From: Mesorhizobium sp. AR10
Lineage (GTDB): Bacteria; Pseudomonadota; Alphaproteobacteria; Rhizobiales; Rhizobiaceae
NCBI RefSeq assembly: GCF_024746795.1
Contig: NZ_CP080524.1
Location: forward strand, 1,550,001 to 1,614,000
DNA: 64,000 nucleotides
Reading direction: 5' to 3'
Shown here: piece after piece, positions 45,521 to 53,304 of the stretch
Position numbering within the stretch: the first letter of the stretch is position 1
How the letters are laid out: every line of letters begins with the position of its first letter
Made by a program: the position numbers and the translations under genes
Notes under the pieces: generated by a model
What the model saw: the letters and a program-made list of their open reading frames with translations, nothing else
Databases searched by the model: none
Told to the model about the DNA's origin: nothing

Positions 45521-46103
45521 CTATTCCCGAATGAAGGAGAAACGCCGCTCCAGCCGCCTGCTGGCCAGAGAGAGGGCGTAGTTGACCGCGAAATAAATGA
45601 GCGCGCCGAGGATATAGAGCGGCATCGCCTCATAGGTGCGGCCGATGACCTGATTGATGGCCTGCATCAGGTCGGTGATGCCAAGCAGCGAGACCAGCGC
45701 GCTGCCCTTGACCGCATCGGTGGCTAAAGGTGAGCCCGATCGCCATGGCGGCTTCCGACTGCCCTTTCGGTATCGAGCCGATCGCGCCGCGCAAATATTC
45801 GACGACCTGCGCCGTCTTGAAGAGAGTGAGCGCCAGCACGGCCGCCCAGAACGACTCCAGATGGATCCCGACGGCAGGCAGGCCGTAATAGACGAAGAAG
45901 ATCAGCACCAGGATCGGAATGCCGCGGATGGTGTCGCTGAAGATACGCACCACCCAGCGCAAGGGCGCAGGGCCATAGACAAGGCCGACACCCATCATCA
46001 CGCCGGCCACGAGCGAGAAGACCACGACCAGCAGCGACACCCACAGCGTCAAGGCGAAACCCTGGGCCAGGAAAGGCAAGGCGTAAGCGATCTGGGTCAG
46101 CAT
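45521..46103 (-). pseudogene. Amino-acid ABC transporter permease, frameshifted by an internal deletion
   Basis: The first 126 codons read as a normal permease to EAAMAIGLTF (codon at 45726-45728). The frame then shifts: the expected TDAVKGSALVSLLGITDLMQ continues in another frame from 45724 and ends normally at FSFIRE (stop 45521-45523). Compared with the sister permease, which has about 24 residues between GLTP and ISLFKDTS, roughly 23 codons are missing, so about 70 bp (length of type 3n+2) appear lost. The gap removes the second half of the EAA loop that docks the ATPase. Read straight through, the frame would give a 157-residue product with an unrelated tail. Sequencing or assembly error is possible. 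Confidence 0.82.
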
Positions 46104-46104
46104 G

Positions 46105-46770
46105 CTAGCGCGCCGCCCTGAACCGGCGTTCGACAAGCCGAAGCGCAAAAAGCAGCGCGTAGCCGGTCAACAGGTACATCGCCGTCACGACGAGGTAGAC
46201 CTCGACGATGCGGAAGGTGTTGAAGTTGATCCATTGGGCGCCGTAGGTCAGTTCGGGCACCGAGATGACCGACGCAACGGACGTGTCCTTGAACAGCGAT
46301 ATGAAAGTGTTGGAAAGTGCCGGCAGCGTTATGCGCAGCATCGTCGGCAGGCGCACATGCAGCAGCCGTTGCCACGGCGTCAGGCCAATCGCCTTGCCGG
46401 CGTCCATCTGGCCGCGCGGCACCGCTTCCAGCCCTGAGCGAAACACCTCGACCAGATAGGCGCCGCTGTAGAGCGACAGCGTCGCGACGAACGAGGTCTG
46501 GGCGCTGTAGGCGACATCGATTACGGTCGGCAGGCCGTAAAAGACGAGGTAGACGAGCAGGATCAGCGGCACGTTGCGGATGAATTCGACATAGGCGGCA
46601 ATGACGCCCCGGACCACGCGTCCGGCCGAAACGTACCAGACCGCCAGAACCAGCCCGATGACGATGCCGATGGCGATCGAGATGACGGCGAGTTCGAGGC
46701 TGAGCAGCAGCCCGCCCCAGAGCTTGTCGAAATGCCGCCAGATCAGGTTGAAATTGAGGGCATAGCCCAT
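46105..46770 (-). CDS. Polar amino-acid ABC transporter permease (second importer)
   Basis: A 221-residue HisM/GlnP-type permease. Transmembrane helices surround the EAA-type loop MDAGKAIGLTPWQRLLHVRLP, followed by NTFISLFKDTSVASVIS, which is complete here. AAGGCGG precedes the ATG. Its stop lies one base from the start of the broken partner permease. With the binding protein upstream and ATPase downstream it forms a four-gene importer of the heteromeric-permease type; whether it works without the partner is doubtful. Confidence 0.9.
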   Translation of the reverse strand: MGYALNFNLIWRHFDKLWGGLLLSLELAVISIAIGIVIGLVLAVWYVSAGRVVRGVIAAYVEFIRNVPLILLVYLVFYGLPTVIDVAYSAQTSFVATLSLYSGAYLVEVFRSGLEAVPRGQMDAGKAIGLTPWQRLLHVRLPTMLRITLPALSNTFISLFKDTSVASVISVPELTYGAQWINFNTFRIVEVYLVVTAMYLLTGYALLFALRLVERRFRAAR

Positions 46771-46800
46771 GCGTCCGCCTTAGTGCCGAGGGCCGTCGGG

Positions 46801-46833
46801 AGGCGGAAGGGCACTGGATACGCCCTTCCGCCT
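46801..46833 (-). promoter_or_regulatory. Intra-operon stem-loop after the substrate-binding gene
   Basis: AGGCGGAAGGGC (46801-46812), nine-base loop, GCCCTTCCGCCT (46822-46833): twelve perfect pairs, eight bases after the binding-protein stop. No T-run follows on the minus strand. Hairpins here commonly protect the upstream mRNA, so that the binding protein is made in excess over the membrane parts. Confidence 0.75.
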
Positions 46834-46840
46834 GATTACA

Positions 46841-47722
46841 TCAGATGACCGGGAAACCCGGGTGGCGTGCCGGCGGCTCCTGCCCGAAGTAATCCTTGAA
46901 CGCCGCGTCGTAGAGCGCCGTTTCGTGGCCGAACATGGCGATGGTGAAAGTCTGGTTGACGAAGGTCAGCCAGTCGAGATCGCCTTGCCGCAGGGCTGCG
47001 CCGTAAAGCATCGAGAACCAGCTCTTGCCGGCGTCGAAGTACTTGTCCGGATTGCGCGAGGCGAGCCAGCGTACCGTGGACAGATCGACCGCTGCCGCGT
47101 CGACGCGCTTCGATTCCAAGGCCTGCAAGACGTTGGCCTGGGTGTCTATCTGCATCACCTGCGATTCCGGCAGCACGATGTGAACAGACGCTTCGGCATC
47201 GACGTTCTGCAGGATGGAAATCCGCGTCGCGGCACCGCCGGTAAGCAGTTTGTCGAAGGTCTTGTTCTCGGCAGTCGGCAGGGTCAGCAGAGCGACGCCT
47301 TCGACGTAGTAGGGTCGGGAGAAGTTGATCAGCTGCGAACGCTGGGCGCTCATGGTCATGAACTGGATGGTGATGTCGACCTTGTTGGTGGTCACATTGG
47401 GAATGCGCTGCGCCGGATCCTGCATGACGAATTCGACCTTGGTCGGATCGTCAAAAAGTCCCTTGGCGAGAATCCGCCCCATGGTGATGTCCATGCCGAC
47501 GAGTTCGCCGGCGTCGTTTTCGAAGTGCCAGGGTGCGTTGGTGCTGCCGGTGCCGACGATCACCTTGCCGCGCTCGAGAACGGTGCGCAGCAGGCTGTCG
47601 GGTGCCGCCTGGGCAGCCGCCTTCTGAACATCGACCGCTGTTGCCGCGCTCATCACGCCAGCGGTTGCGAGCCCGGCCATTCCCAGTTTCAGAAAATCAC
47701 GTCTCTTGGATGTGTCGTTCAC
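46841..47722 (-). CDS. Amino-acid ABC transporter substrate-binding protein with Tat-like signal (second importer)
   Basis: A 293-residue family-3 binding protein. The N-terminus SKRRDFLKLGMAGLATAGVM is a twin-arginine signal (RRDFLK), so it is probably exported folded. Later marks: GKVIVGTGSTNAPWHFENDAGELVGMDI, NKVDITIQFMTMSAQRSQLINFSRPYY and VDAAAVDLSTVRWL. The start is a GTG at 47722 with AAGGAGG five bases upstream, clearly better than the ATG at 47767. It opens the minus-strand operon that ends with RidA and the SelA-like enzyme, divergent from an IclR regulator. Confidence 0.9.
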   Translation of the reverse strand: MNDTSKRRDFLKLGMAGLATAGVMSAATAVDVQKAAAQAAPDSLLRTVLERGKVIVGTGSTNAPWHFENDAGELVGMDITMGRILAKGLFDDPTKVEFVMQDPAQRIPNVTTNKVDITIQFMTMSAQRSQLINFSRPYYVEGVALLTLPTAENKTFDKLLTGGAATRISILQNVDAEASVHIVLPESQVMQIDTQANVLQALESKRVDAAAVDLSTVRWLASRNPDKYFDAGKSWFSMLYGAALRQGDLDWLTFVNQTFTIAMFGHETALYDAAFKDYFGQEPPARHPGFPVI

Positions 47723-47784
47723 TGCGACCTCCTTTTCGTGTGTGTTCCCCTTTGCAGACACATGCATCAGTTGATTTTGCTAGT

Positions 47785-47822
47785 TGTCTCTTACAAAAGA
47801 CACATGTACCCTATACAAGACA
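47785..47822. promoter_or_regulatory. Putative IclR operator region
   Basis: TGTCT (47785-47789), eight bases, AGACA (47798-47802) form an inverted repeat, with a second AGACA at 47818-47822 in a similar TACA-AAGACA context. Another AGACA lies at 47756-47760. All are in the 123-base divergent interval between the importer operon and the IclR gene. Confidence 0.5.
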
Positions 47823-47845
47823 GATACTAACATCAGGAATCGAAA

Positions 47846-48649
47846 ATGCAAGATGGCAATGCCTTGGCAGCTCGTCTGGATCTCGTGCCGGACGAAGACA
47901 AGATTTCGAGCTCCCGCGAGAAGGGCCTCACCCGGGTGCTTCAGATTCTGGAGTTTCTGCACACGACCCAGCGCGCGATCGGCATTGGCGACCTCGCCAA
48001 GGGCGTGAATGCGCCGCGCTCGACGACCTATACGCTGGTGCGCTCGCTGGTGGATGCAGGCCTGCTGGAAATGGCCGGTGACGGCAATCGCGTCTACTTC
48101 GGCAAGAAGCTCTATCTCTACGGAATGGACTATGTGCGAGGCAACGACCTGCTCAGGAGAGGGCGTCAGGAGGTCGACAATCTGTCGCGCGAGACTGGTG
48201 AGACCTCCGAATTGTGCATGCTGCAAAGCGGCCGCTACACGATCGTTCACTCAAGTCCGGGCACAAGGCCGTTCCGGATCAGCTCGGCCACAGGTTTGCA
48301 GATACCACTCCCCTGGACCGCTTCGGGACGGCTGCTTCTGGCGGGTTTCGAACGGGCCGTGATCGAAGACATGGTGTCCAAAGACGATCTCGTGCTGCCG
48401 GATGGTCGCAAGCTGAAGTTGGACGACTTCATCGCCGACATAGCCGTCGCCGAGACGGCCGGCTATTGCGTCACGTCGGGCCTTGTCGACGCTTACACAA
48501 AATGCCTTGCCGCCCCGGTGCTTTCGGCCTCAGGCAAGGTCGAGGCGACGATGTGCCTGGTGGTCCCCATCGACACCTCAAAGGAGAAGACCGGCGAGCT
48601 CATCACCCTGTTGCGTGAACGCGCAAGAAAGCTCTCGATCGCGGGATAG
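47846..48649 (+). CDS. IclR-family transcriptional regulator
   Basis: A 267-residue regulator. The N-terminal winged helix is clear (LTRVLQILEFLHTTQRAIGIGDLAKGVNAPRSTTYTLVRSLVDAGLLE). The C-terminal effector domain has the family's GYCVTSGLVDAYTKCLAAPVL and MCLVVPIDTS. IclR proteins usually control the catabolic operon next to them, here the importer/RidA/SelA-like operon. The effector is probably its substrate or a breakdown product (inference). Confidence 0.92.
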   Translation: MQDGNALAARLDLVPDEDKISSSREKGLTRVLQILEFLHTTQRAIGIGDLAKGVNAPRSTTYTLVRSLVDAGLLEMAGDGNRVYFGKKLYLYGMDYVRGNDLLRRGRQEVDNLSRETGETSELCMLQSGRYTIVHSSPGTRPFRISSATGLQIPLPWTASGRLLLAGFERAVIEDMVSKDDLVLPDGRKLKLDDFIADIAVAETAGYCVTSGLVDAYTKCLAAPVLSASGKVEATMCLVVPIDTSKEKTGELITLLRERARKLSIAG

Positions 48650-48685
48650 GCGGCCTTGCTCGGATGCAAGCCGGGAAAATGCCGT

Positions 48686-48889
48686 TCACGCGATGATGTC
48701 TGGGATGATCTTGTCTTCCAGCGCCATCAGCCGGTCCTTCAGGAAAAGCTTCTTCTTCTTCATGCGCTGGATCTGCAGGGGATCGCAGCCCATGGCGATC
48801 ATCGCATTGATGGCCGCGTCGAAATCGGCATGCTCCTGCTTCAGGCGGGAAAATTCGAGGCGGACATCAGCCTGTTCCTGGTCGGACAT
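48686..48889 (-). CDS. DUF465 (YdcH-like) small helical protein
   Basis: A 67-residue protein with a helical-hairpin pattern: RLEFSRLKQEHADFDAAINAM, then PLQIQRMKKKKLFLKDRLMALED. The L-K-x-x-H...RxKKxKLxLKD signature is characteristic of DUF465. Function unknown. Divergent from a second DUF465 gene 240 bases away. Confidence 0.85.
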   Translation of the reverse strand: MSDQEQADVRLEFSRLKQEHADFDAAINAMIAMGCDPLQIQRMKKKKLFLKDRLMALEDKIIPDIIA

Positions 48890-49129
48890 TCTCTACCGTC
48901 TGCACGTCTGCGGCGCCCAAAAATGGGCCTGATTGGGCGGGTCCGGCGTCTTTTTGCAACCGGCGCGCAGCCCATATCACATTTCACATTGTCGTGGAAT
49001 GCTACCACGCAGCATTCGACATCAATGCCGGATGGTGGCAGACTGTCACCATGCCGTCACAGAAGCGAGCCTGCGGTGGACGCGCCTTGGCGGCTGCAAT
49101 CGAGGAAACCATGAAAGGGAGAACCAATC

Positions 49130-49309
49130 ATGTCTCTTGCATCCCATCTTGATGAGTTGCAGCGGAAACACGGCGACATCGAACGCGAAATCGATGATGC
49201 GATGAACCATCCATCGGTCGACGACCTCGAAATCGTGAATCTCAAGCGGCGCAAGCTGGCACTCAAGGACGAGATTGAAAAACTGAAAGCGAAACCGACG
49301 ACACATTGA
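49130..49309 (+). CDS. DUF465 (YdcH-like) small helical protein, second copy
   Basis: A 59-residue protein reading MSLASHLDELQRKHGDIERE, then IDDAMNHPSVDDLEIVNLKR and RKLALKDEIEKLKAKPTTH. It has the same L...K/H...LKRRKLxLKDEI pattern as the neighbour at 48686-48889 but only modest identity, so the two are old paralogues. GGGAG sits eight bases before the ATG. Function unknown. Confidence 0.88.
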   Translation: MSLASHLDELQRKHGDIEREIDDAMNHPSVDDLEIVNLKRRKLALKDEIEKLKAKPTTH

Positions 49310-49652
49310 CCCTCGACATCTGAGATAGCCGCTTCGCGCGGATTGTCTTGCCGGCGGCAGGTGCTGTCGCCGGAAGTGGTTGTCTTTGGGACTAAATTTC
49401 CGAAATCGATGCTTCAGACCGCGTCCCGGTGAGGGGCGCGGTTGCGCGCCTGTCAGCGATTTGATCGGCCAGTGGCGACCTGTCGCCATTGACAAGCTAT
49501 CTTTGCTCCTCCACCTCATGCCCGAACCTTGACGCATCGGCCCGAAAACGGACTTGGGTTTCGAAAACGTACGATGCGCGGATTCAGATTGTTGGAGCGT
49601 ACTTTGTGCGTCCAAGTGGACGTACGGCGTTCAGAGATAAAGGCGGCCGGCC
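49310..49652. other. Gene-free interval before ispG
   Basis: 343 bases with no supported gene. It holds stem-loops CCGGCG/CGCCGG (49351-49373) and GGCGAC-CT-GTCGCC (49474-49487). The first lies 42 bases after the DUF465 stop and may end that transcript. The palindromic element at 49533-49625 fills most of the remainder before ispG. Confidence 0.45.
49533..49625. repeat. Palindromic intergenic element upstream of ispG
   Basis: Two nested dyads: CGCATCG (49533-49539) with CGATGCG (49572-49578), then GTGCGTCCA-AG-TGGACGTAC (49606-49625, one mismatch). Words such as GCGTCCA-AG-TGGACG recur between genes of many rhizobia as I recall. It ends 28 bases before the ispG ATG and so lies in its leader or promoter. 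Confidence 0.55.
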
Positions 49653-50906
49653 ATGACCGGATATTTTTCTTCTCCTTTCCCGCGCCGCACCTCGGTTGGC
49701 GTCGATGTCGGCGGCGTGATCGTCGGCGGCGGCGCACCGGTCGTCGTGCAATCGATGACCAACACCGATACCGCCGATATCGACCAGACCGTCGCGCAAG
49801 TTGCGGCGCTGCATCGCGCCGGCTCCGAAATCGTGCGCATCACCGTCGACCGCGACGAGAGCGCTGCCGCCGTGCCGGCCATTCGCGACCGCTTGCAAAG
49901 GCTCGGCATCGACGTGCCGTTGGTCGGCGATTTCCATTATATCGGCCACAAGCTGCTGGCAGATCATCCGGCTTGTGCCGAGGCGCTGGCCAAATACCGC
50001 ATCAACCCCGGCAATGTCGGCTTCAAGGACAAGAAGGATCGGCAGTTTGCTGATATCGTCGAGATGGCGATCAAGTACGACAAGCCGGTGCGCATCGGGG
50101 TCAATTGGGGTTCGCTCGACCAGGAACTTCTGACCCGGCTCATGGACGACAACCAGGCGCAAGGCTTTCCGCTGACCGCACAGGAAGTCACCCGCGAAGC
50201 GATCGTGCAGTCGGCGATCCTGTCGGCGGAGATGGCCGAGGAGATCGGCCTTGGCCGCGAGAAGATCATCCTCTCGGCCAAGGTCAGCGGCGTACAGGAC
50301 CTGATCGCCGTCTATACCGAGCTTGCCACGCGCTCCAACCACGCGCTGCATCTTGGCCTGACAGAGGCCGGCATGGGTTCGAAAGGCATCGTCGCCTCGT
50401 CCGCCGCGATGGGCATTCTTCTCCAGCAAGGTATTGGCGACACCATCCGCATCTCGCTGACGCCGGAGCCGAATGGCGACCGCACACGCGAGGTGCGGGT
50501 GTCGCAGGAACTGTTGCAGACCATGGGCTTCCGGCAGTTCGTGCCGATCGTCGCCGCCTGTCCCGGTTGCGGCCGCACGACATCGACCGTGTTCCAGGAA
50601 CTCGCGCAGAACATCCAGGCCGATCTCAGGAAGAACATGCCGGTGTGGCGTGAAAAATATCCCGGCGTCGAGAACCTCAAGGTCGCGGTGATGGGCTGCA
50701 TCGTCAACGGGCCTGGGGAATCCAAGCACGCCGATATCGGCATTTCGCTGCCCGGTACCGGCGAGACGCCGACGGCGCCGGTGTTCGTCGATGGCAAGAA
50801 GGCGGCAACACTGCGTGGCCCGTCGATCGCCGCCGACTTCGAGAAGATGGTCGCCGATTATATCGAGCAGCGGTTCGGGCAACACGGCAAGGCCGCAGCG
50901 GAATGA
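49653..50906 (+). CDS. ispG: 4-hydroxy-3-methylbut-2-en-1-yl diphosphate synthase (IspG/GcpE)
   Basis: A 417-residue iron-sulfur enzyme of the MEP isoprenoid pathway, converting MEcPP to HMBPP. Motifs: [31 protein letters not shown] and YRINPGNVG. The 4Fe-4S cysteines are in [12 protein letters not shown] and [18 protein letters not shown] precedes the ATG. The lytic transglycosylase gene begins four bases after its stop. ispA, which uses the products of this pathway, is 7 kb downstream. Confidence 0.96.
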   Translation: MTGYFSSPFPRRTSVGVDVGGVIVGGGAPVVVQSMTNTDTADIDQTVAQVAALHRAGSEIVRITVDRDESAAAVPAIRDRLQRLGIDVPLVGDFHYIGHKLLADHPACAEALAKYRINPGNVGFKDKKDRQFADIVEMAIKYDKPVRIGVNWGSLDQELLTRLMDDNQAQGFPLTAQEVTREAIVQSAILSAEMAEEIGLGREKIILSAKVSGVQDLIAVYTELATRSNHALHLGLTEAGMGSKGIVASSAAMGILLQQGIGDTIRISLTPEPNGDRTREVRVSQELLQTMGFRQFVPIVAACPGCGRTTSTVFQELAQNIQADLRKNMPVWREKYPGVENLKVAVMGCIVNGPGESKHADIGISLPGTGETPTAPVFVDGKKAATLRGPSIAADFEKMVADYIEQRFGQHGKAAAE

Positions 50907-50910
50907 GCCC

Positions 50911-51909
50911 ATGCCGAAAATCCACTCCGGCGGCCACCTGAAGGCGTCTTCTCCGCTTCCGGTGCTCACGGACCACATGTCCGCTCCGCGCCGGTTCTCG
51001 AAGCCACCATCATCTGGCTCACCGGAGCGGTTTTCAACATGGCCTCAGAGGCCGGCGCACGTCCTCGCGCTTATTGTTTCCTTGGTTTCCATCTGGCTTC
51101 TGTGGAGCAGCGCGGCTCAGGCCGATCCGCCGCAATCGGCCGCGAAAAAATTGATCGGCCGGGTCTGCGACCTGATCGAGGCGCATGCCGAGCAAAACGG
51201 CCTGCCGAAGGATTTCTTCGCCCGGCTGATCTGGAAGGAAAGCCGCTTCGATCCGAACGCGGTCAGCCCGGTCGGCGCCGAGGGCATCGCCCAGTTCATG
51301 CCGGGTACCGCCAAGATGCGCGGTCTCGCCAATTCCTTCGACATCGGCCAGGCGATACCGGCCTCGGCGAAATACCTCGCTGAAATGAGAACCGGCTTTG
51401 GCAATCTCGGTCTGGCGGCTGCCGCCTACAATGCCGGCGAGAGCCGGGTGTCGCGCTGGTTGAGTTCCGGCGGCTTTCTGCCGATGGAGACCGAGAGCTA
51501 TGTTTTCGACATCATGGGCGAGCCGGCCGACAAGTTCACCGACACCGCCTATGCCGGCACCATTCAGCCGCTCGACAAGAAAACGAGTTTTGCGGTTGCT
51601 TGCCGCAAGCTGCCGGTCATCATGTCGACGACCGTGGCGATGGCGTCGATCAATGTGAAGCCGTGGGGTGTCCAGGTGGCAGGCAATTTCCGTCGCGGTG
51701 CGGCGATCAATCAATGGATCAGAGTGAGAGGCCGGTTCCCGGCCATGCTCAGCGGTCATGATCCCGTCGTCAGTCGCGTGCGCACGCCGATCGGCCGGCG
51801 CGGCATCTATGCGGTCCGGATCGGCGTCGACGATCGCGCCCGCGCCAACGTCATTTGCCAGAAACTGAAGAGCATCGGCGGCGCCTGCATTGTGGTGCGG
51901 AATCGGTAG
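50911..51909 (+). CDS. Lytic murein transglycosylase (SLT domain) with SPOR-like C-terminus
   Basis: A 332-residue envelope enzyme. After an unusual ~48-residue N-terminal stretch comes one membrane/signal helix (HVLALIVSLVSIWLLWSS). The SLT domain has catalytic Glu110 in LIWKESRFDPNAVSPVGAEG, then IAQFMPGTAKMRG and AAAYNAGESRVSRWL. The last ~80 residues (WGVQVAGNFRRGAAINQWIR...RANVICQKLKSIGGACIVV) resemble a SPOR peptidoglycan-binding fold. The N-terminal stretch is encoded by a diverged copy of the ~135-bp repeat (codons ~12-38). The true start is therefore uncertain: ATG 50911, or 50977 inside the repeat. Confidence 0.85.
   Translation: MPKIHSGGHLKASSPLPVLTDHMSAPRRFSKPPSSGSPERFSTWPQRPAHVLALIVSLVSIWLLWSSAAQADPPQSAAKKLIGRVCDLIEAHAEQNGLPKDFFARLIWKESRFDPNAVSPVGAEGIAQFMPGTAKMRGLANSFDIGQAIPASAKYLAEMRTGFGNLGLAAAAYNAGESRVSRWLSSGGFLPMETESYVFDIMGEPADKFTDTAYAGTIQPLDKKTSFAVACRKLPVIMSTTVAMASINVKPWGVQVAGNFRRGAAINQWIRVRGRFPAMLSGHDPVVSRVRTPIGRRGIYAVRIGVDDRARANVICQKLKSIGGACIVVRNR
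50946..51024. repeat. Diverged partial copy of the ~135-bp repeat inside the transglycosylase gene
   Basis: CGCTTCCGGTGCTCACGGAC, then GTCCGCTCCGCGCCGGTTCT, then CGAAGCCACCAT aligns with the interior of copies 1 and 2 (GCGCTTCCGGTACTCACGTA, then GTACGCTCCGTTCCGGTTCT, then CGGAATCCGCCAT). The outer ATGCTGATA/TCAGCAT ends are not recognisable. The region is translated as the protein's N-terminal segment. Confidence 0.65.
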
Positions 51910-51935
51910 AGCTTTCGGAAGGGCGGGCGTTGAAG

Positions 51936-52487
51936 ATGACTGCCAAAATCGTCCTGCTCAATGGCGTCGGCAGCGCCGGCAAGAGCTCGATCGCCAGGGC
52001 GTTGCAAACGCTGACGCGCGAGCCGTTCCTGCACGTCCAGATGGATGCGTTCATCGAGATGCTGCCGGAGGCCTTGCAGGACCATGCCGACGGGTTTTCC
52101 TATGAAACCACAAGAGAGGATGGCAAGCCGTCGGTGTCAATCAAGAGTGGGCCGGTTGGCCGGCGAACCTTGCAAGGGATGCGGCACGCCATTGCCGCCA
52201 TGGCAAGACAAGGAAACAGCCTCATTGTCGACGACGTGCTCTGCAATGGCGAGATGCCGGAGTATCAGCGGCTGCTGTCGGATTTTGATCTCTACCTGGT
52301 CGCCATCCTGGCGCCGCTGGACGTCCTCGAGGCCCGCGAAATGCAGCGGGCGGACAGGCGGCCAGGTCTGGCACGCTGGCAGTATGACCGCGTCCACAAG
52401 GGCATCCGCTATGATCTCGAAGTCGACACCAGTCGGCTCACGCCGCTCGAATGCGCCCGTCGCATCCAGCAAGAATTTCGACTATAG
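51936..52487 (+). CDS. Chloramphenicol phosphotransferase-like P-loop kinase
   Basis: A 183-residue P-loop kinase. KIVLLNGVGSAGKSSIARAL gives Walker A at residues 10-17, and FLHVQMDAFIEMLPEAL puts an Asp at residue 37. Both positions equal those of Streptomyces venezuelae chloramphenicol 3-O-phosphotransferase (from memory), and the length is close to its 178 residues. The real substrate may be another small hydroxyl compound. The ATG at 51936 is used; a TTG six bases upstream, spaced better from AAGGG, is an alternative. It is 25 bases before the sulfotransferase gene. Confidence 0.78.
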   Translation: MTAKIVLLNGVGSAGKSSIARALQTLTREPFLHVQMDAFIEMLPEALQDHADGFSYETTREDGKPSVSIKSGPVGRRTLQGMRHAIAAMARQGNSLIVDDVLCNGEMPEYQRLLSDFDLYLVAILAPLDVLEAREMQRADRRPGLARWQYDRVHKGIRYDLEVDTSRLTPLECARRIQQEFRL

Positions 52488-52512
52488 GCGGCCATGGACT
52501 GGCCGGCCTGCG

Positions 52513-53286
52513 ATGAGCGACAAAGGCCGCAGGATGTTTGACGGATACATTATCTGCGGTACGCCGAGAACCGGAAGCACTTTGCTGTGTCATCTTCTGG
52601 CGTCCACGAAGACGGCCGGCAATCCTCACTCATTCTATCGGCGGCAGGACGTTTCAGAGTGGGCTGAAGACTGGAATCTGCCCGATCGCAACACGATGAA
52701 CGAGCTGGAATTCAATGCCGCTTATCTCAATGCGGCGATCGCCGCTGGCACGGGCGGAACGGGTGTCTTCGGCCTTCGTTTGATGAGAGAAAATCTGGAT
52801 GAGCTTTCGGCAATCCTCGACCAGATTTTCCCAGGACTTTCATCCGACAAGGCGCGTTTTGAAAGAGCATTTGGCCATGTTCTCTACATACACCTCTCCC
52901 GAGAGAACAAGCTTGCGCAGGCTGTCTCCCTGGTCAAAGCAGAGCAAACCGGTCTTTGGCATATCGCTCCCGACGGAACCGAGATCGAAAGGCTCGCACC
53001 GGCGAGAGAACCCCAATATGATTTCGCGCGGATCAAACGTCAGTTCACTGAACTCGAGACCTACGATGCGGCCTGGAACATCTGGTTCGAAGAACAACGC
53101 ATAACCCCGCTGCGGGTTGGCTATGAGCGTCTTTCAAGCAATCCGGCTGCGACCTTGGTGCTCATCTGCGAAGCCCTGGGAGTTCAAGTGCCGAATGCCG
53201 ACGATGTACGGCCCGGCGTTGCAAAGCTCTCCGACGAGACAAGCCTCGATTGGATGCGCCGCTATCATTTGGACGCAGCCGTCTGA
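52513..53286 (+). CDS. Stf0-type sulfotransferase
   Basis: A 257-residue PAPS-dependent sulfotransferase. The 5'-phosphosulfate loop is GYIICGTPRTGSTLLCHLL (residues 11-29), and LYIHLSRENKLAQAVSLVKAEQTGLWH gives the 3'-phosphate region with Ser/Arg. These mark the Stf0 group, which includes mycobacterial trehalose 2-sulfotransferase and, as I recall, the Sinorhizobium LPS sulfotransferase LpsS. The acceptor here could be a surface glycan or a disaccharide. Base composition is less GC-rich than its neighbours, hinting at transfer. Start: ATG 52513, or 52534 with an AAAGG upstream. Confidence 0.85.
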   Translation: MSDKGRRMFDGYIICGTPRTGSTLLCHLLASTKTAGNPHSFYRRQDVSEWAEDWNLPDRNTMNELEFNAAYLNAAIAAGTGGTGVFGLRLMRENLDELSAILDQIFPGLSSDKARFERAFGHVLYIHLSRENKLAQAVSLVKAEQTGLWHIAPDGTEIERLAPAREPQYDFARIKRQFTELETYDAAWNIWFEEQRITPLRVGYERLSSNPAATLVLICEALGVQVPNADDVRPGVAKLSDETSLDWMRRYHLDAAV

Positions 53287-53304
53287 AGCATCGGCAGACG
53301 TGGG

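Noticed and set aside
45630..45724. The C-terminal 31 residues that follow the frameshift in the second permease as a genuine variant tail
   Set aside because: The same DNA encodes the conserved permease continuation in the next frame, so the tail is out-of-frame noise.
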